9,589 bases of DNA from Campylobacterales bacterium (lineage in GTDB: Bacteria > Campylobacterota > Campylobacteria > Campylobacterales > Sulfurovaceae), in NCBI GenBank assembly GCA_016937075.1, contig JAFGWQ010000105.1:1-9589 (forward strand), written 5' to 3'. The notes under the pieces were generated by a model. It was not told where the DNA came from. It saw nothing but the letters and a program-made list of their open reading frames with translations, and did no database searches. Every line of letters starts with the position of its first letter. Position 1 is the first letter of the stretch. Below, in pieces: positions 7,756 to 9,589 of the stretch. A program made the position numbers and the translations under genes.

Positions 7756-7994
7756 AAGCAATAGTAAATGTATATCTAAAACAAGGGGTGCTTGATCCGC
7801 AAGGAAAAGCAGCTCATCATGCATTAGAGTCATTGGGTTTTCATGGTATAGAGGATGTAAGAATAGGAAAGCAGATCGTTATAAAACTTGGTTCTGTGAG
7901 TAAAGAAGAAGCGATAACAAAGGTCAAAGAGATGAGCGAAACACTTTTGGCCAATACTGTTATAGAAGATTATGATATAGAGATCGTGCAATGA
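7752..7994 (+). CDS. purS: FGAM synthase subunit PurS
   Basis: Small subunit (80 residues) of the three-part phosphoribosylformylglycinamidine synthase. It makes no chemistry itself; in the known complexes a PurS dimer bridges the glutaminase PurQ and the synthase PurL. The family pattern is clear: a first beta strand with VNVYLKQGVLDPQG, an alpha helix with ALESLGF, then GIEDVRIGKQIVIKL, and a final strand near DYDIEIV. It overlaps purC by 4 bases and purQ by 4 bases (ATGA at both junctions). GGAG at 7741-7744 lies 7 bases before its ATG, so it also has its own good ribosome site. Being small it could be overlooked, but its place between purC and purQ is what is expected in Campylobacterota and Firmicutes. 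Confidence 0.95.
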   Translation: MKAIVNVYLKQGVLDPQGKAAHHALESLGFHGIEDVRIGKQIVIKLGSVSKEEAITKVKEMSETLLANTVIEDYDIEIVQ

Positions 7995-8662
7995 AAGTAG
8001 CTGTTTTACGCTTTCCAGGAACAAATTGCGAATTTGACACTGAGTATGCATTTGAAAAACTAGGTCATGATGTTTCAATAGTATGGCATAATGATACCGT
8101 ATTGCCTGATGGAATAGATTTAGTAATTGTTCCGGGCGGGTTCTCTTATGGAGATTATCTTCGATCAGGCTCTATAGCCAGATTTGCCCCTGTTATGAAA
8201 GCTGTCAGTCAATATGCCTCTAAAGGCGGCAAAGTTCTTGGTATATGTAATGGATTTCAAATACTTACCGAAGCAGGTCTGTTACCTGGAGCTTTAAAGA
8301 GAAATACCAATTTACATTTCATATCCAAATATCAACATCTAAAAGTTACCAACACTGATAATGCTTTTTTAAATAAATTTAAATCAGGCGATATATTATA
8401 TGTCCCAATAGCCCATGCGGACGGTAATTATTATATCGATGATGAAGGTCTAGAAGAGCTTAAAGCAAATGGGCAAATTTTACTTCAATATGTTGATAGC
8501 GATGGCAATATTGACTCTATTAACGGATCTGCTGAAGCAATAGCAGGTATTTGCAACAAAGAAAAAAATGTTTTTGGCCTCATGCCACACCCAGAAAGAG
8601 CTATAGAAGATATACTTGGTTCAGATGACGGGATAAATATGCTGCAAGGATTTGCATCTTAA
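7991..8662 (+). CDS. purQ: FGAM synthase glutaminase subunit PurQ
   Basis: Class I glutamine amidotransferase that releases ammonia from glutamine and passes it to PurL for conversion of FGAR to FGAM, the fourth step of purine synthesis. The 223 residues match the short, separate PurQ rather than the fused large PurL of E. coli. Visible: RFPGTNCEFD near the N-terminus (7-16), the oxyanion region VPGGFSYGDYLR (47-58), the nucleophile C86 in GICNGFQIL, and H200 and E202 in MPHPERA, completing the Cys-His-Glu triad. Its ATG overlaps the purS stop (ATGA) and only a weak AGAG precedes it, so translation probably depends on coupling to purS. The partner gene purL is not in the window and must lie elsewhere in the genome. 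Confidence 0.97.
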   Translation: MKVAVLRFPGTNCEFDTEYAFEKLGHDVSIVWHNDTVLPDGIDLVIVPGGFSYGDYLRSGSIARFAPVMKAVSQYASKGGKVLGICNGFQILTEAGLLPGALKRNTNLHFISKYQHLKVTNTDNAFLNKFKSGDILYVPIAHADGNYYIDDEGLEELKANGQILLQYVDSDGNIDSINGSAEAIAGICNKEKNVFGLMPHPERAIEDILGSDDGINMLQGFAS

Positions 8663-9372
8663 TGAATATCATTGCGAAGATCAAATTTTATTACAGCTCT
8701 TTTGTAATTTTTGTAATTGTCGCATTTTTAATGATTCCATTGATAGCTATTTTTAGAAATAAAAAAAGTATCATTATTCATAGATTAAATCGTCTTATAT
8801 TATTACTTATCGGTGGCAAATTATTACAGATCGGTACTATAGATCCCGATGCTGATATATTTATTATGAATCACCAAGGTATAGTAGATATCATCGGACT
8901 TGAAGCGTTGCAAACAAATCATTTTAGATGGATCGCTAAAAAAGAACTTTTCGAGATACCATATATTGGCTATCTTCTCCGTTTGGGAGAAATGATACCA
9001 CTAGATAGGGGCGACAAAAGAAGCTTGCCTGGATTAATGAAAGAGATCAAGTATTCTCGCGATATGTTAAACAGACAAGTTGCTATTTTTCCGGAAGGTA
9101 CAAGAGCAAAGAACCAAAAACTTCTAACATTCAAGGCTGGAACAAAAATAATTGCCGAAAAATTAAATCTAAAGGTTCAACCAATAGTCATTACCGGCAG
9201 CAAAATGCTATTTGACGAAGGTAAAAAAACAGCACACTCTAGTAAGGTAGTATATAATTTTTTACCTACCATCGACGCAGCCAATGCTTCTGAAAATTGG
9301 TATGATGATGTTGCTATGCAAATGCAGGATATTATAGATGATGAACTTAGCTACAATTATCGCAGTCGGTAG
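8662..9372 (+). CDS. plsC: 1-acyl-glycerol-3-phosphate acyltransferase (PlsC-type)
   Basis: Membrane-bound acyltransferase that most likely puts the second acyl chain on lysophosphatidic acid to make phosphatidic acid. The 236 residues fit the family. An N-terminal hydrophobic segment (about 10-31) and a second one (about 43-58) anchor it on the inner membrane. Acyltransferase motifs: NHQGIVD with the HX4D pair H71 and D76; KELFEIPYIGYLL (94-106); FPEGTR (143-148); and PIVITGS (174-180). The ATG overlaps the last base of the purQ stop (TAATG), and AGGA at 8647-8650 lies 11 bases upstream, so coupling is likely. Acyl-donor and substrate choice within the LPLAT superfamily cannot be read from sequence; other lyso-lipid acyltransferases are possible but less likely. 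The end overlaps the crcB start by 35 bases. Confidence 0.92.
   Translation: MNIIAKIKFYYSSFVIFVIVAFLMIPLIAIFRNKKSIIIHRLNRLILLLIGGKLLQIGTIDPDADIFIMNHQGIVDIIGLEALQTNHFRWIAKKELFEIPYIGYLLRLGEMIPLDRGDKRSLPGLMKEIKYSRDMLNRQVAIFPEGTRAKNQKLLTFKAGTKIIAEKLNLKVQPIVITGSKMLFDEGKKTAHSSKVVYNFLPTIDAANASENWYDDVAMQMQDIIDDELSYNYRSR
9326..9329 (+). promoter_or_regulatory. Ribosome binding site that decides the crcB start
   Basis: AGGA inside the end of plsC lies 8 bases before an ATG at 9338 and 11 bases before a second in-frame ATG at 9341. An in-frame TAG at 9335 rules out anything earlier. The spacing favours 9338; both give nearly the same protein. Confidence 0.5.
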
Positions 9373-9589
9373 CGGCGGGGCACTTGGTGCCATTGCTAGA
9401 CTTTTAGTTAATGGTATATCCTCAAAATACTTAGGTCACTTCCTGCCTTACGGTACAATTATCGTAAATCTCTCAGGAAGTCTAGCCATAGGTATGCTAT
9501 TTGCATATTTCCACCATCACGTTACCCTTTCGCCACATATTAAAAGTTTTTTAGTTACAGGATTTCTAGGTGCACTTACAACATATTCC
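9338..9589 (+). CDS. crcB: CrcB/FluC fluoride channel, 3' end missing
   Basis: Small inner-membrane protein that exports fluoride as a dual-topology dimer. Only the first 84 codons (of about 125 in the family) are present; the frame is open to the window end. The pattern is clear: the N-terminal helix with VGSGGALGAIARLL, the second helix with PYGTIIVNLSGS carrying the conserved Asn of the pore region, and GFLGALTTYS at the last bases, the start of the third-helix motif usually written GxxGGxTTFSTF. Translation probably begins at 9338 or 9341 (adjacent ATGs), 35 or 32 bases inside plsC. There is no room for a fluoride riboswitch in front of it, so it would be expressed with the operon rather than by fluoride sensing at this site. 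In Campylobacterota the gene often sits in unrelated operons. Confidence 0.92.
   Translation, partial: MMNLATIIAVGSGGALGAIARLLVNGISSKYLGHFLPYGTIIVNLSGSLAIGMLFAYFHHHVTLSPHIKSFLVTGFLGALTTYS

Noticed and set aside
1..9589. Mobile element, CRISPR, defence or other new system
   Set aside because: All genes fall in known families, most of them housekeeping (DUF2207 is the one of unknown function); no transposase, integrase, long direct repeats or regular spacers were seen, and base composition is even along the window.

Overview
The window looks like a piece of an ordinary core chromosome from a Campylobacterota (epsilonproteobacterial) species, probably a free-living Sulfurimonas, Sulfuricurvum or Sulfurovum type. 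This rests on moderately AT-rich DNA with tightly packed genes, the protein sequence style, and gene order. From memory, Campylobacter jejuni also has clpB close to an S41 secreted protease gene followed by purC, purS and purQ (about Cj0509c to Cj0514). The genus is an inference; no rRNA or other decisive marker is present.

Left part (1-1530, plus strand): the 3' portion of a DUF2207-family membrane protein gene whose start lies before the window. It ends in a glycine-rich tail encoded by a run of GGN codons. Convergent to it, only 21 bases away, is clpB (4125-1552, minus strand), a full-length 857-residue AAA+ disaggregase.

Middle (4126-5613): a 132-base divergent intergenic region carries a consensus-like promoter for clpB and an extended -10 promoter for a DbpA-type DEAD-box RNA helicase, which can only start at a TTG codon.

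Right part (5704-9589, plus strand): six genes that read as one transcription unit. They are an exported S41 carboxyl-terminal processing protease (ctpA), purC, purS, purQ, a PlsC-type acyltransferase, and the start of a CrcB/FluC fluoride channel cut off by the window end. Junctions from ctpA on are 3 bases apart or overlapping, so translational coupling is likely. PurS and PurQ are two parts of the three-part FGAM synthase (the large subunit PurL is not here), and PurC acts two steps later in the same purine pathway. PlsC works in phospholipid synthesis and CrcB in fluoride export; their place behind purQ probably reflects genome compaction more than shared biochemistry.

I looked for mobile elements, CRISPR repeats, tRNA or rRNA genes, riboswitches and an unusual gene system and saw none. 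The most interesting points are regulatory: the clpB/dbpA promoter region, the TTG start, a motif Ib change in DbpA, and the GGN tract at the end of the DUF2207 gene. No stretch over 300 bases lacks a gene.
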